This document shows positions 21,881 to 33,943 of a stretch of DNA of 64,000 nt, one piece after another. Source of the stretch: Eustoma russellianum (taxonomy: Eukaryota > Streptophyta > Magnoliopsida > Gentianales > Gentianaceae); NCBI GenBank assembly GCA_036186865.1, contig AP025054.1, positions 19,632,941 through 19,696,940 of the forward strand. Reading direction: 5' to 3'. Numbering within the stretch: position 1 is the first letter of the stretch; the number at the start of each line of letters is the position of its first letter. The notes beneath the pieces are model-generated. The model ran no database searches, was not told where the DNA came from, and saw nothing but the letters and a program-made list of their open reading frames with translations. The position numbers and the translations under genes were made by a program.

Positions 21881-21895
21881 TGATCTGATACCAAT
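21881..21895 (-). promoter_or_regulatory. Primer-binding site of element D
   Basis: TGATCTGATACCAAT is the reverse complement of ATTGGTATCAGATCA, an initiator-Met type PBS with one mismatch, adjacent to the 5' LTR. Confidence 0.8.
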
Positions 21896-23102
21896 TGATG
21901 AGTGAACAATAAAGGACATTCCTTTAACTCCTAAAATGGATTAGACAAGAATTGGAAATTGCCAAACCTTCCAAGAAGACCCTGCAATCTATCATGTTCA
22001 AGTGTTGCCCGGTTTGTGTTGAATAGCCTCACAAATTACTTCAACATGTTTGAACAGGCCTAAAACCTTTCAAACAATATCCATCCCAAGTACCAGAAGC
22101 AAAAAATCAAGTTTGTTCAGTTCTTGAAGGGATCCAATGCACTTTGAATCAAAGGAAAGCAAGACAAAAGTATTGGAGACAAACAGCTCTAGGCTGAAAT
22201 GTTATAAACTGAAGTTTTTTAGATATATCTATTTGATCATGGTTTCTAAGCTAGAATTTATAGGAAAAACTAAGCTAACATGTCCTTAATATCTTTCATA
22301 AAAGGTCCAATGAAAACAAAGAAGAAAACATTGTTTACAAGGCTTTGGAAGCAAAGCTGTTCATTGGATAGATTTTTTGCTGAACTTGCAGATGGTTGTC
22401 ATGCTTGGCCAACTTGATTTAGGAATCCTCCTTGTGATTAGTTTAAATGGTTGTGCAGCTTAAGATGTCTTCTAAAAGAACTTGCAGGTTTCTTGGACGT
22501 TGGCCTTGGATTGGCTCACAATTGGGCAAATACTGCAGACTATACAAAACAAAACCATTCTGGACAGTTGATTTTGTTTTGCCCAAATGACCATTCTACC
22601 CTTCGAATTATTTTATAATACCAATCAAAGTTGTTGAACTTTGCCTGAGTTTTAATTTTTGCGCTGATGTGACGTCATTTGGAGGTCCAATGATTGAGTT
22701 ATGGTCGTTTGAAGATTGACCTGCTTTGGATGTGGACCTCTGGAAGCAGGTGACTAAGCAGCCTACTTCTTGAGGATGATTTTGGAGCTTTTTACAGGCC
22801 TCTAATGGAAACAGAATACACAAAAAAGTTGTAGATAAACTTCTTGTCTTTCACCTCCAACTTGAATGAGGTCAATTGAGCTTGTGGTTAGTGAGATATG
22901 GCCAAAATACTAACCGGGTGTCAAGCTGCCTATTTCACTATTCAGTTTCAGCCTTGTGTTTGAAATTTGGATCCATTTGATTCTTGCTTCCTTGTGCCTA
23001 AATGAGTTCAAACACACACAAAATAACATACGCAACATTACAATATGTCCTAGGGTATGTTAGACTATAAGGGACATGAACTTGCAGTCATGAATGGTCA
23101 GA
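21896..23102 (-). repeat. 5' LTR of element D, first part
   Basis: Starts TGATGAGTGAACA (plus strand), collinear with D2 from 62264. It breaks at AATGGTCAGA where H inserted; the rest is at 49755-49841. Confidence 0.88.
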
Positions 23103-24099
23103 GGATACAATCTTAAATCGTATTGAATTAAGGATCACTTCTTTCAACTCCAAAAGACACCTTTGATCAGCCCTTGCATAGGACAATGGCGCAAACACCA
23201 CCTTCTTGGACAAGAGATGTCAACAATGTCTATGTCGAGCAATTCAAATCTCTCAATCCAACACGTCGTTCCGTATCCTTGGATTGTGATTCACCAACTA
23301 GGTTTGCTCAAACTTTGATTGGATCTAGCTTTGATTTATTTAGGTGAAACCAAAGTAAACACAAGGAAAATGCCTCAAAAGGTCGAATTCATACCTAATT
23401 TTATTAATCATATCATTCGTCCTTACATCAACCAGGTTTTTTGGTTTATATAGACATAAAAGAACTGAAAACTAGTCTAAAAACAAAGAAGGGTCGGATT
23501 AGAGACTCCTAATACAAGTAGGATTCCAAACACCCAAGTTAGATAGGATTACAAAACTGCTCAAAAATTGAAACGATGTTATCGCTATGATAGCGTCCGA
23601 ATTGGCTCTTGAGTTCTTCATAAACGTTGTAGATAGTAACAGTTCCTTGAATTTAGGCTCTGATATCACCTCATTTGGATACGTATTGAAAGAGATATGA
23701 CCGTTTGAAATTTAGGTGTCATCAGTATACGAGTTTCAGCACCACTCAACTTTATAATGAATTCTAGATACCTTTGGCTTCAAATTAGAGAAAAGTGATA
23801 GGCACAAGAGTTGTAGGCCTATCTCTTAGCTTTCATATCCAACTAGAATCCTGGTATTTGGATTAACCATTGAAAAGATATGGCCAAAATACCGAAGTTA
23901 TGTCACGCTGAGGAAAACCCTCATTTTCAGCTTTGCTTCTTCTTCAAGCAAATGTCCATGCAAGCCCTACAAACATTCAAACAACACAAATAACTAACTA
24001 TAAACATAATTAGAGACTCAATGCATGTTGTAGACCTAGTCTTGAGCAGTAAGATACCTAAATTCTGCATAACCAAACAAGACTCAAACACACCAAGTA
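23103..24099 (-). repeat. 3' LTR of element H, left part
   Basis: Collinear with the H 5' LTR. Its first 260 bp are reverse-complementary to the end of the G LTR (25180-25520), so G and H are related families. The TG terminus appears mutated to GG. It stops at CACCAAGTA where G inserted. Confidence 0.82.
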
Positions 24100-25520
24100 T
24101 GATAAGGTTTTTTGGACCCCTAACTTCGCCCCAAAAGCTAGCTCATAGGGGAAGGTTTGAACCCAACCTTATACTTTAGTCCAGAATGTACTCCGCGACG
24201 GATGTGGGACGCATCATCTGGCGCTAGAAGGAGGGCTTGAACTATACAAACTCCACAAACAAGGGCCTTGAATATACAAACTCCATAAACAAGAAGTTTT
24301 CGCACAAATAGAAGATGTAAAATAAAGAGCTTCTTGTTCAAGCATGTACAGGATAAGCCAAGGAATGTAGATGCATGATTTTTCCTATGTTCATTGAGGC
24401 CATGATCAGATTATCCTTGAGTTTAATGCATATTATAAGATGTAAAGGTTAGTGGGAAGGCAAGATGGTCATTTCAAGCGTTGTCGTCATAATATCGAGT
24501 CTAGTTGTTTGTGTTGTCTTTGTATTGGGTCTAGGATATTTTATATCATTTTTTAATTTGTGTTTATAGTGCTAATGGCTGTGTTTGAGTGTATTCTAAG
24601 GTGACAAGGCTAAATAAGAAAAGTGGCATGAAGAATCCCTATTTTTTAGGAAGGCAGACGGACACTAGTCGGTATTTTGGATGCCCAAGTCGGAGTACTG
24701 ATCCTAGTGGGTTCAAACTACTTGGAGATCTTAGACAACTCAATTTGGGACGATTTTCATGTTTTGCACTTTTCTTAATTCGGGCTAGAAGATGGACTAA
24801 AATCAGATGAAAGGAGGGAGTCCAGAATGGAAAGTACTGAAGTTCACTGGATGGATACATAGTCTTTGGGAGCCCGTATCTCTGTCAAGAAGAGTCAAAA
24901 TGAGGTGATTCAAAAGCCCTGATTCAAGGGAATTTTATGAGCTACAACTTTGCGGAGAATGCAAAACCTAATTCGGCGTCTAGAAGCAGATAGAATCCAG
25001 TAACCGATAGGGTGTAATTCCAAGGCGAGCTTTTAGGGATTTGAATTATGTAATCTTCTTTGATTAGCTTTGACTTATCTTTTGTGTAAATTTGATTTAG
25101 ATTGATAGGTAGTTATCTGAGGACTTTGATTGATTAGTTAATTTTTAGGAGTAGAAAAATATAGCATTATATTATGTAAGAAAACGGCAGCATAGTGAAC
25201 AATTTTTTTTGGAGAATTCAGAATTTCAGTTTCGGCAGCTTTGTTGCTTCCAAACGTGTGTTTTTCCTTTGGTTTTAATAAACAAAAATCAAGGCTAGAT
25301 CCAATCAAGGATTTGAGCAAGCCAAGTTGGTGAATCACAATCCAAGGATACAGAACGACGTGTTGGATTGGAAGATTTGAATTGCTCGACGTAGACGTTG
25401 TTGACTTCTCTTGTCCAAGAAGGTGGTGTTGCGCCATTGTCCCACGCAAGGTTTGATCAAAGGTGTCTTTTGAAGTTGAAAGAAGCGATCGTCAATTCCA
25501 TATGATCCAAGATCGTATTA
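24100..25520 (+). repeat. 5' LTR of element G (1421 bp)
   Basis: Starts TGATAAGG and ends GATCGTATTA (CA mutated to TA), followed by the PBS. About 130 bp longer than the 3' LTR because of extra sequence at about 24104-24225 that the 3' LTR lacks. That extra stretch contains a 104-bp TG...CA unit (24113-24216). Confidence 0.82.
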
Positions 25521-26305
25521 AAGTGGTATCCGAGCAAAGGTTTCTTCTTTACAACTCGTATATCCTTTATTATCTTGTTTTTCCCTTGTTGCTTCTTCCT
25601 CATCCCCTAAACGTCCATCACCCATCTTTGTTCTCTATTTATTTTTCCCCTCAAGTTCAAGTGTTGTCTTATTCAACAAACAAGGATATCCTCACCGAAA
25701 GTTTGTTTCTTTTCAACAAAAGAGAAGGTCACGTTTTGCTAGCCTTCCTGGATAGTGCCAGCCATAAGCAAAAAAAAGTTTGGTCCATTCTCATGCAAAC
25801 GGGCATATTCCATACTACCCTATTCTTTTTTTATCTGGTTCCTTTTTTTAGTTGCATATAATTTTTGATTATAAGTAATTTCTGATCCATCACGTACAAG
25901 AGATGCAACGCAATTTCTCTAGGAATTTGTTTTCCTTTTCAACTTTTGTGCTAGAAACCCAGACCATGATCATTCATGAGATATGTTTTAATATCTACCA
26001 TCCATAAAATTTTCATCTGTTCTCTGATAATTGTGCCCTACATGTGTACGTTACATTCCAACACAACAAAAGAAAAAAGGGTTCGTTTTTCTTATATCGG
26101 ACGGTACGTGCGCACAAAAGTTTGGACCTTGCAAATATTTTGTACTCTTAACATTTGAAGGTCAATTTTTTATATGCACTTGACAATAGGTTCATTGTAT
26201 TAGGGCTTAAATTACGCCATAGCATATAAATCAAGTCCATTGCTTAAACGTGCTATCCGTGTCAAGTCTTCTTGCTAACGAAGCTTTTGGTTGATCTTAG
26301 ACTTG
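25521..26305 (+). other. Leader of element G, first part
   Basis: Non-coding leader, pyrimidine-rich. It continues at 36568 after C and at 40900 after I. No gene seen. Confidence 0.7.
25524..25535 (+). promoter_or_regulatory. Primer-binding site of element G
   Basis: TGGTATCCGAGC, one mismatch from the initiator-Met PBS, three bases after the LTR. Confidence 0.82.
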
Positions 26306-27739
26306 TGATGAGCCCCAGCCAAGCCAAGAAGAACCAACCGCCGCGGGAGGTACGCCAATGCAAGACAAAGGCCCTATAACAAGAAGCATGGCCAATAAAT
26401 TGATGCATGAAGTTGGAACCTTCCTTTACAAGCATTTTGAGGATGAACCAAGTCAAGATAGCCTACATTGGATCCATTTTCTACGAGCTTTAACTTAGTT
26501 TTTGAATCATGTTGTAATATGTTAGTTAGTCTTGTGTGTATTGTTCATATTTTTGAGTGCTTAGCTTCCTTTCCTTTATAAATTGTTGTAAACTAACCAA
26601 GACATGTCCTAGTATGTTGCATATGTTGTTTGGTGTGTGTTTGAGTTGTTTTTAGGTCAAGGAAGAATGATTGAACAAAGGCCAAACGTTCAAACACCAA
26701 GTTGAGTTGAAAGGGCAAGCTGGCAGGATGATACCTTCTTAGTATTTCAGCCATAACTCAACAACCACAACTTCAATTGACGTGATTCCAGTTGGAGGTG
26801 AAAGCTAAGAGGATAAGATACAATTTTTATGCTCATCAATTTCCCAAAAAAGGTCTTCATCAAGCTACACAATCGTTGAAACAAGCTGGCTGCTTAGTCA
26901 CTGCTTCCAAAGGTCCACATCTGCAAGCAGGTCAAATTCAAACGGACATAACTCACTCATCCCAGATCCAAACGACGTCATTCTGGTGTCTAAACACATC
27001 TACAGAGCAGGATCTACAATTATTATTGGAAGTAGAAGAGCTAAATCGGTCTAGAAGGTTATGTTATAATTCAAAATAGAAAACTGCTCAAAAACTGGAC
27101 AGATTTCAGTTTCTTGACTTTTCAAGCAGCCTTTTCAAACAATCAGCTGCAAGGGGCCACTCCAACTCATCAAGGACATCCTATATAATATTCCAAAGCA
27201 AGGAGAAGCTGGTCCAATCAATATTCAAAGGCAAAATCAACTTGCAACCAAAAGGGAGTTTCAGCCGAAAGACAATTGTTGAAGTCATCAAAAGTTTTCC
27301 AAGTTGCACTTTGTTTAACTTTCTTTCTTTGCTCCTATTGGACCCCTAACGTTTTGTGTCTTTCTTAGAAGTCTTTTTTAGCTTATTTAAAGTAGCTAAA
27401 AACGTTTGTAAATGGCAGAATTCCAATATACAAAAAAACAGCAACTTTGCACCAAAAACTGTTTTCAGTTTTTCCATTTGAATCATTTGCTTCCCTTCAA
27501 GTTTTTGAATCATAACTTGATTGTATTGCTTCTATATCTTGGTATGGATATTGTCTGGAAGGGTTTAGGCTTGTCCAAATAAGTTGAGATCATTTGCTGA
27601 AGCTGATTCATCTTCTCGGTTGAATTCTGGATGATTGAGCTGCTTGGTGTTCTTGGAATATTCTGCATCTTCTTCCATGGTTCCAGCTGAGTTTATTGAG
27701 TTGAAGAAAGGTCCTAAATAGCTAAGTGATTGTGCATCA
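26306..27739 (+). repeat. 5' LTR of element C
   Basis: TGATGAGCCCC to GTGCATCA, 1434 bp. A TATA-like TATATAAT is at 27183-27190. The first 190 bp repeat the C-terminal coding tail of Pol. Confidence 0.95.
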
Positions 27740-27741
27740 AG

Positions 27742-27753
27742 TGGTATCAGAGC
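27742..27753 (+). promoter_or_regulatory. Primer-binding site of element C
   Basis: TGGTATCAGAGC, exact initiator-Met match, two bases after the LTR. Confidence 0.93.
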
Positions 27754-29942
27754 TATAAGGTGTTCCTCAACTCAAATATCGTGTGTTTCAATTTACTGTT
27801 TTTGGTTTTAGTTGTCCATTTGCAATATGCTTGTGTTGTGTTGTTGCTTCACGTTTGTTTTGATATTCCAGCACCTAAACTTGGTTCAAACATACCTTTA
27901 AGGTGTTAGAAATGTTGTGTTAATGTTAGTTTGAACATTGGTTAATTGCATACAAATCAGAAAACAAAAACAGTAGCTAGTTCAAGTGTCATATTTCAAT
28001 TTTCAATTCTGTTTGTGTTTGTATGTTTCACGTTTTTCCTTGTACTTCCAGCACCTAAATTTCGTCCAAAACAGTAGATTAAGATGTTATATTAAGATGT
28101 GTAACACTTGTTTAGATGTTTGTTAAGTCATTAAATCAGAAAACCCAAAAACACCTAGTTTTCCATCCTTTCTGTTTTTCCAGCTTTTGTGTAGTAGCTT
28201 GAGTCTCGTTCTCTTGCGATTTTTCCTAACAACCTGGGCATAAAACATGATCGATCACCGACTGGACATTTGATTATGATGTGGTAAAGTTGGTTTGGTG
28301 ATTGGATACTATTTGGTTTAAGAAAACGCAAGAAACATGCATGTATGTCCTGTTTGTGTCTTAGCTGTATAGATTGAATTGGCAGCCTGTTTTCATTGAG
28401 TTTTTCTTATCAAAAATTGCTCAAACTTTGCATGAACATCCTTAACATATTAAAATATGATGTGGTAGAGTTATTAGAAGTTTGGTTGTAGTTTGGCATA
28501 TGAAACCAGCAAAGGAAAGGCACCCTAGTAAAACTAGTTTTCAGCCGTGTGCTCTTCTCAAGTTGTCCTAGTTTAAAACTTGTTTTAGTTAATGTTTTAC
28601 TTATAGTTTCAGCTCATAACCTTGTTTAGGTATCCTTCAAGTGTTTAAATATACTATGTGGCAGCATGTTTAATTTGAGTTAGTTGTTAAAACTAAAAAC
28701 GACAAACACAAGTACTTAGGCATAATTTAGTTTTTTTTTGTTTGGACAAGTTTTCTTTACGTTGATTCACTAGCTAATTAGTCTAGGATTAGTTGTGTCT
28801 TGTATTTAGGTAATTATAGGTTGTATAATTTGTGTCCAGTTGTTATCATTCGAAAAAAAAATCAAAATCACCAAAAAAACAAAGGAAACATTAGTGTTAG
28901 ATTGCATTCAGCCGTAGGGTATAACTAGTTCAAACTCCTTGTTGCTTACCAAAGATCAAATTCATGTGAACTAGTGTAACCTCAGTAGTTTAACTTGTTT
29001 ACATCATCTTAGGCATATAAACCAAAAATCAAACAAAAAGAAAAGGAACTTGCATGCAAACCGTGGCTTAGGAGTACACATTGATTGATTACAAGCATAT
29101 TGGTTCATACTTAGACGTTGGCTGAATATTCACCTTTACTTTGTGTTGGTTTAAATTGATTAAAGACTTTGTTGGACTTAGGTTCTCATTTAAAATCAGT
29201 CTTTCCATATTTTAGCCCACATTGTTATATTGCCAACCCGAACGAATCATCTTGTTGTCATTACACTTTCTGAACTTGCATTGAACTTTATACATTCTTG
29301 GTTGTTATATTTGTGAAATACTTGTCACTTTACTAGCGTTCAGTCGTGTTCTAAAGGGAACGTTTTCACAAAAGAACAACCAAAACTTGTGCAAGAAACC
29401 CAAAGCCATGAGCAATGTCTCATAAAGGCTGTGAGCAGTAGTCTCACCAAACAAGCCAAAAAGCACAAAGAAAGAAAATAGAGCTTGTTTGAGAAAGAAA
29501 CTGAGAGAAAAGCCAACCTACGTCACAAAAGTAAGAGGCAAGACGCATGCAAGATTGCACAAGAGGAGAGGAATAGCCTTACATTAGAAAAGTTCCAAAT
29601 TCACAAAAAGAGGAACTTAGAAACGAAATTTGTGCAAAAAGTACCATCACCCAAAGTGTTGATCTTTGTTGAAAAAGTTTCAAGAACAAACCCTTACTGA
29701 GCACTTGTGTGTGTACTTAGCTTTCACTTTATTACAATTGAGATTGCATAAAGATTGAAGTAAGTTAAGGGATTGTTTTATACAAACCCTTAGTTTTCTT
29801 GATCCGGCCTAAACATCACCTGAATTCTATGCTTCTTTGATTCTTAGATAGTCCAAGATTGTTGTTTAATCAATTGTCAACTTAAAGTAGAAGTAAATAT
29901 CTTGTCAACTTTTTGGTTGGACTTCTTTACTTGCTTTCAATC
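27754..29942 (+). other. Leader of element C with degenerate repeats
   Basis: 2.2 kb without a supported gene. Phrases such as TTCCAGCACCTAAA recur (27868, 28049) with similar downstream text (AAATCAGAAAAC), indicating diverged tandem units like those in the D leader. An open frame at 29485-29700 is Lys-rich and unsupported. Confidence 0.7.
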
Positions 29943-31298
29943 ATGGTTACTTCACAAGAAAGAGAAAATTCACCCCCTTCTACCCCCAACATACCCCAAG
30001 GTCCTGTCACACTAGAAACATTGCAACAAACTATTGCTAGCATGATTCACGCTTTTGGTCACATGAAAAGTGAAATTGAAGATCTTAAAAATAATTCTCG
30101 AGCTCCCAAGGGAGAAAGTGCTAGTCAAGGTCGAAGAGAACCTCCAAGTGTACCTTTTAACGAAGGAACATCTCTTGGTGGTGAATCTTGGACTGAACAA
30201 CGTGGAAACATGTCTCACAGAGGACGTGGTAGGAGTCGTGGTCTAAATGGTGGTCGTAGGAACATTTCATTTGAGGATAGATTTGATGATCCCCCTGAGT
30301 ATAATGACTGTTATCAGGAAGATAGGTATTATAACAACAGGTTTGAAAGACATGAACCCCATGAAGAGGAGTTTATTACAACTAAATTGAATATACCTCC
30401 CTTCCAAGGGAAAAGTGACGCTGAAGCATACTTGCAATGGGAACTTAAGGTAGATCATATGTATTCTTGTACTAATTATTCTGAGTTGGCCAAAGTTCAG
30501 TATGCTACTTTTGAGTTTGTAGATTATGCTTTACTTTGGTGGGAACATCTACAAAATGCAAGAAGACAAGCTAGGCAACCTCCTGTTGTCACATGGGCAG
30601 AACTCAAGCAAGAGATGAGGAAGAGGTTCATATCACAGTCATATGAAAGAAGTGTCTACCAAAAGCTGCAACAACTCTCTCAAGGTAACAAATCTGTTGA
30701 TGAATATTATAAAGAGTTAGAACATTTTCTTACCAGGACAAACATAGAAGAAGCTGAGGAGGCCACAATGGCAAGGTTCTTAGCTGGCCTTAACAAAGAA
30801 ATTGCATTCAAAGTGGAACTCACACCCTACTCAGATTTGGCTTCTATGGTTCACACTGCTGAGAAAGTGGAAAGGCAACTTAAGGTACGTACCTCTATCC
30901 CTTCTTTTTGGCCTAATCCTTCAAACTTTTCCAAGGTACAGCCTAGGACAAGTTTCAGATCTCCACAGAGTCAAGGCCGTGGATTTCAAGGGAAGACGCC
31001 ACAAAGCTTTCCAAAACGTCCCACAACAAGCAACTCTCCAATCGTGGACAAAGGCAAAGCAAAGGTGGAAGGTACTACTTCTAACACTAGATTCCGTGAT
31101 ATTCAATGTTTTAAATGCTTAGGTAAAGGACATTTTGCAAATCAATGCCCAACCCTAAACGCATCATGTTCATTGAGGAGTCTAATGAGTATTATTCTGA
31201 AGACGAATTGGAGGAGAATGAAGAAGTTGAGAAAACGTGTGAGGAAGAGGAAGAAACAGTTGATGAGAGTAATGAATGTGAAAATAAAGAGTTCTTAG
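29943..31298 (+). CDS. gag: Element C Gag
   Basis: The ATG at 29943 opens MVTSQERENSPPSTPN. A short coiled coil (about residues 20-50) and an Arg/Gly-rich stretch (RGRGRSRGLNGG) follow. The capsid domain runs from LNIPPFQGKSDAEAYLQWE through YALLWWEHL to YKELEHFLTRTN, with a CCHC zinc knuckle CFKCLGKGHFANQC near 31107-31148. A one-base loss just after the knuckle (about 31150) shifts the frame into a Lys/Arg-rich nonsense tail ending at 31298; the true continuation is the next ORF. In B the equivalent join is in frame, so this is a lesion or a sequencing error. The first ATG of the open frame (29913) is possible, but 29943 gives the usual compact Gag start. Confidence 0.88.
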   Translation: MVTSQERENSPPSTPNIPQGPVTLETLQQTIASMIHAFGHMKSEIEDLKNNSRAPKGESASQGRREPPSVPFNEGTSLGGESWTEQRGNMSHRGRGRSRGLNGGRRNISFEDRFDDPPEYNDCYQEDRYYNNRFERHEPHEEEFITTKLNIPPFQGKSDAEAYLQWELKVDHMYSCTNYSELAKVQYATFEFVDYALLWWEHLQNARRQARQPPVVTWAELKQEMRKRFISQSYERSVYQKLQQLSQGNKSVDEYYKELEHFLTRTNIEEAEEATMARFLAGLNKEIAFKVELTPYSDLASMVHTAEKVERQLKVRTSIPSFWPNPSNFSKVQPRTSFRSPQSQGRGFQGKTPQSFPKRPTTSNSPIVDKGKAKVEGTTSNTRFRDIQCFKCLGKGHFANQCPTLNASCSLRSLMSIILKTNWRRMKKLRKRVRKRKKQLMRVMNVKIKSS

Positions 31299-33943
31299 TT
31301 GTAAGATGTGCTTTAAATGTTCAAGTCAAAATGGAAGAACAAGATTTGCAAAGAGAAAACATTTTTCACATTGATTGCATGGTTAGAGGTAAAGTGTGTA
31401 CACTCATCATTGATTCTGGTTCATGTACAAACATTGCAAGCATTGAAATTGTTAGGAAACTTGATTTACCCTTAATCAATCACCCACATCCTTATAGACT
31501 CACTTGGCTTAATGATTGTGGCGAAGTTAAGGTTAATAAACAAGTCTTGATTCCTTTATCAATTGGTGGGTATTCTGATGAGGTCTTATATGATGTAGCA
31601 CCTATGCATTCAAGTCATATCTTATTAGGTAGGCCATGGCAATATGATAACATGGTAACATATGATGGCTACTTAAATAAGTATTCCTTTAGGCACCAAA
31701 ACAAACTATTTAAGCTGCATGCACTACCCCCACAGAAGGTGTTTGAGGATCAAAAGAGAATGACCAAAAGTCAGAATGATCCAAAGGAAAAAGAATTGGA
31801 AAGAGTCTTCCTTAAAAACATTCATTCTGACAAAGCTGAATCAAAGGGGAAAGAACTTGTCATTTCTGAGGAAGAGGATGAGAAGAAGAGTGCTTTCTTT
31901 GCGTCACAAAGTGAGGTGTTCCACTCAATCAATTCCAATAAAACCATCTACATCTTACTTTACAAAGAAACCTTATTTTCTTCATCTGATTTACCCTCTA
32001 CATTGCCCAGTGAAGTCACCTCCCTACTGCAAGAGTTTTCAAATTTGTTCCCTAAAGGAGATCCCAAAGGTTTACCACCTCTAAGAGGCATTGAGCATCA
32101 AATAGATTTCATTCCAGGAGCTGTCCTACCCAATAGGCCTGCTTATAGAGCCAATCCAGAGGAAACTAAGGAGATCCAAAGACAAGTTGAGGAACTCTTA
32201 GACCAAGGTAAGGTGAGAGAGAGTATGAGCCCTTGTGCCGTACCTGTGATAGTTGTCCCTAAGAAAGATGGAACTTTGAGGATGTGCACCGATTGTAGAG
32301 CAATCAATAAGATTACTGTGAAGTATAGATACCCTATTCCTAGGTTGGATGATATGTTGGACATGTTAAATGAGTCTAGATACTTTACCAAAGTAGATCT
32401 TAAGCAAGGATACTTCCAAGTAAGAATTAGGGAAGGAGATGAATGGAAAACAGCCTTCAAGACTAAGTTTGGATTATACGAGTGGTTAGTCATGCCCTTT
32501 GGCCTAACTAACGCCCCTAGCACCTTTATGAGGTTGATGAATGAGGTCTTGAGGAAATTCATTGGGAAATTTGTGGTAGTATACTTTGATGACATCCTTA
32601 TCTACTCCAAATCCATTAGTGAACACCTTATCCATTTGAGAAGTGTGTTTGAAACGTTGCAAAAGGAACAACTATATGCCAACCTTAAGAAGTGTTCATT
32701 CTGTCTAGAGAAAGTAGTGTTCCTAGGTTTTGTGATCAGTGCTGAAGGGATTGAGATGGATCAAGAGAAGGTCAAGTCCATCACTGAATGGCCAACACCT
32801 AAGTCTGCAGGGGACATTAGGAGTTTTCATGGACTAGCCAGCTTTTATAGGCGTTTTGTCAAGGATTTCTCTACCATTGCTGCACCCTTTAACGAATTGG
32901 TTAAGAAAGATGTAAGTTTTAAATGGGGAACCTCACAACAACAAGCCTTTGATGAACTTAAGAAACGCCTAACCTCAGCACCTATCCTAAGATTGCCAAA
33001 CTTTGAAGAGACGTTTGAAGTTGAGTGTGATGCCAGCGGGGTTGGCATTGGAGCTGTACTGAATCAAGCTAAGAAACCCATAGCTTATTTCAGTGAGAAG
33101 TTAAGAGGAGCAGCCTTGAACTATTCAACCTATGACAAAGAACTTTTTGCCTTAGTTAGAACTTTACAAACTTGGCAACATTATTTGCAACCTAAGGAAT
33201 TTGTGATCCACACTGATCATGAAAGTCTTAAGTACCTTAAGGGCCAAGGTAAACTAAACAAAAGGCATGCAAAATTGGTTGAATACATTGAACAATTCCC
33301 ATATGTAATCAAGTATAAGCAAGGAAAAGACAATATTGTTGCTGATGCTCTATCTCGTCGATATACTTTGATTACTACACTGACTTGTAACATGTTTGGT
33401 TTTGAAACTATCAAAGATTTGTATGTCTCTGACCATGACTTTAGTTCCATTTACAAAGCATGTCTTGAATCCCCTTTTGGTAAGTTCTATCTTCATGAAG
33501 GATTCTTGTTTAAGGAACAAAAGTTGTGTATACCAATGTGTTCAATAAGGGAACTTCTGATCAAAGAAGCTCATGGCGGAGGCTTAATGGGTCATTTTGG
33601 GTCGTTCAAAACGTTAGAGATGCTTAAGGAGCATTTCTTCTGGCCACACATGCGTGTGAATGTTGAAAAGGTATGTGCTAGTTGTATTACTTGCAAGCAA
33701 GCTAAGTCTAGAACACAACTTCATGGATTGTACACTCCTTTACCTGTTCCAAATTCACCTTGGACTGATCTTTCAATGGACTTTGTGTTAGGATTGCCTA
33801 GGTCCAAGACTGGTAAGGATAGCATCTTTGTTGTTGTCGATAGATTTTCTAAGATGGCACATTTTATTGCGTGCAAGAAGGTGGATGATGCCACACATGT
33901 TTCTGACCTATTCTTTAAGGAGATTGTAAGAGTGCATGGCATG
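31145..33943 (+). CDS. pol: Element C protease, reverse transcriptase, RNase H and N-terminal integrase
   Basis: Open for over 930 residues. Acidic linker, then aspartic protease IIDSGSCTNIAS (DSG near 31411) with ILLGRPW. RT runs from GIEHQIDFIPGA to active site YFDD (32582-32593). RNase H has VECDASGVGIGAV, TYDKELFALV and ADALSRRYTL. The integrase HHCC finger (HGGGLMGHF to CASCITC) precedes the first core Asp in DLSMDFVLGL. The frame is lost at 33943, where the satellite-like insert splits the integrase between its first and second catalytic Asp. Everything before that looks functional. The ORF's apparent start MPNPKRI is just the frame entry; the protein would be part of a Gag-Pol polyprotein. 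Confidence 0.92.

Larger units (their letters stand above)
18953..21895 (-). other. Leader of element D with degenerate tandem repeats
   Basis: No gene seen apart from the embedded solo LTR I2. From about 20930 to 21700, phrases resembling CTTTTCTAGTTTCAAACGA, followed by ATCTAAAC or CCCTAAC, recur at roughly 190-bp intervals (near 20960, 21345, 21530). The part near 19130-19270 resembles the pre-gag region of C (29640-29800). Confidence 0.65.

Noticed and set aside
27742..27753. tRNA-like matches at several places
   Set aside because: They are 11-13-base primer-binding sites next to LTRs; no full tRNA cloverleaf is present.
29485..29700. 71-residue Lys-rich frame before gag of C
   Set aside because: Lies in the leader, no conserved counterpart in other elements.
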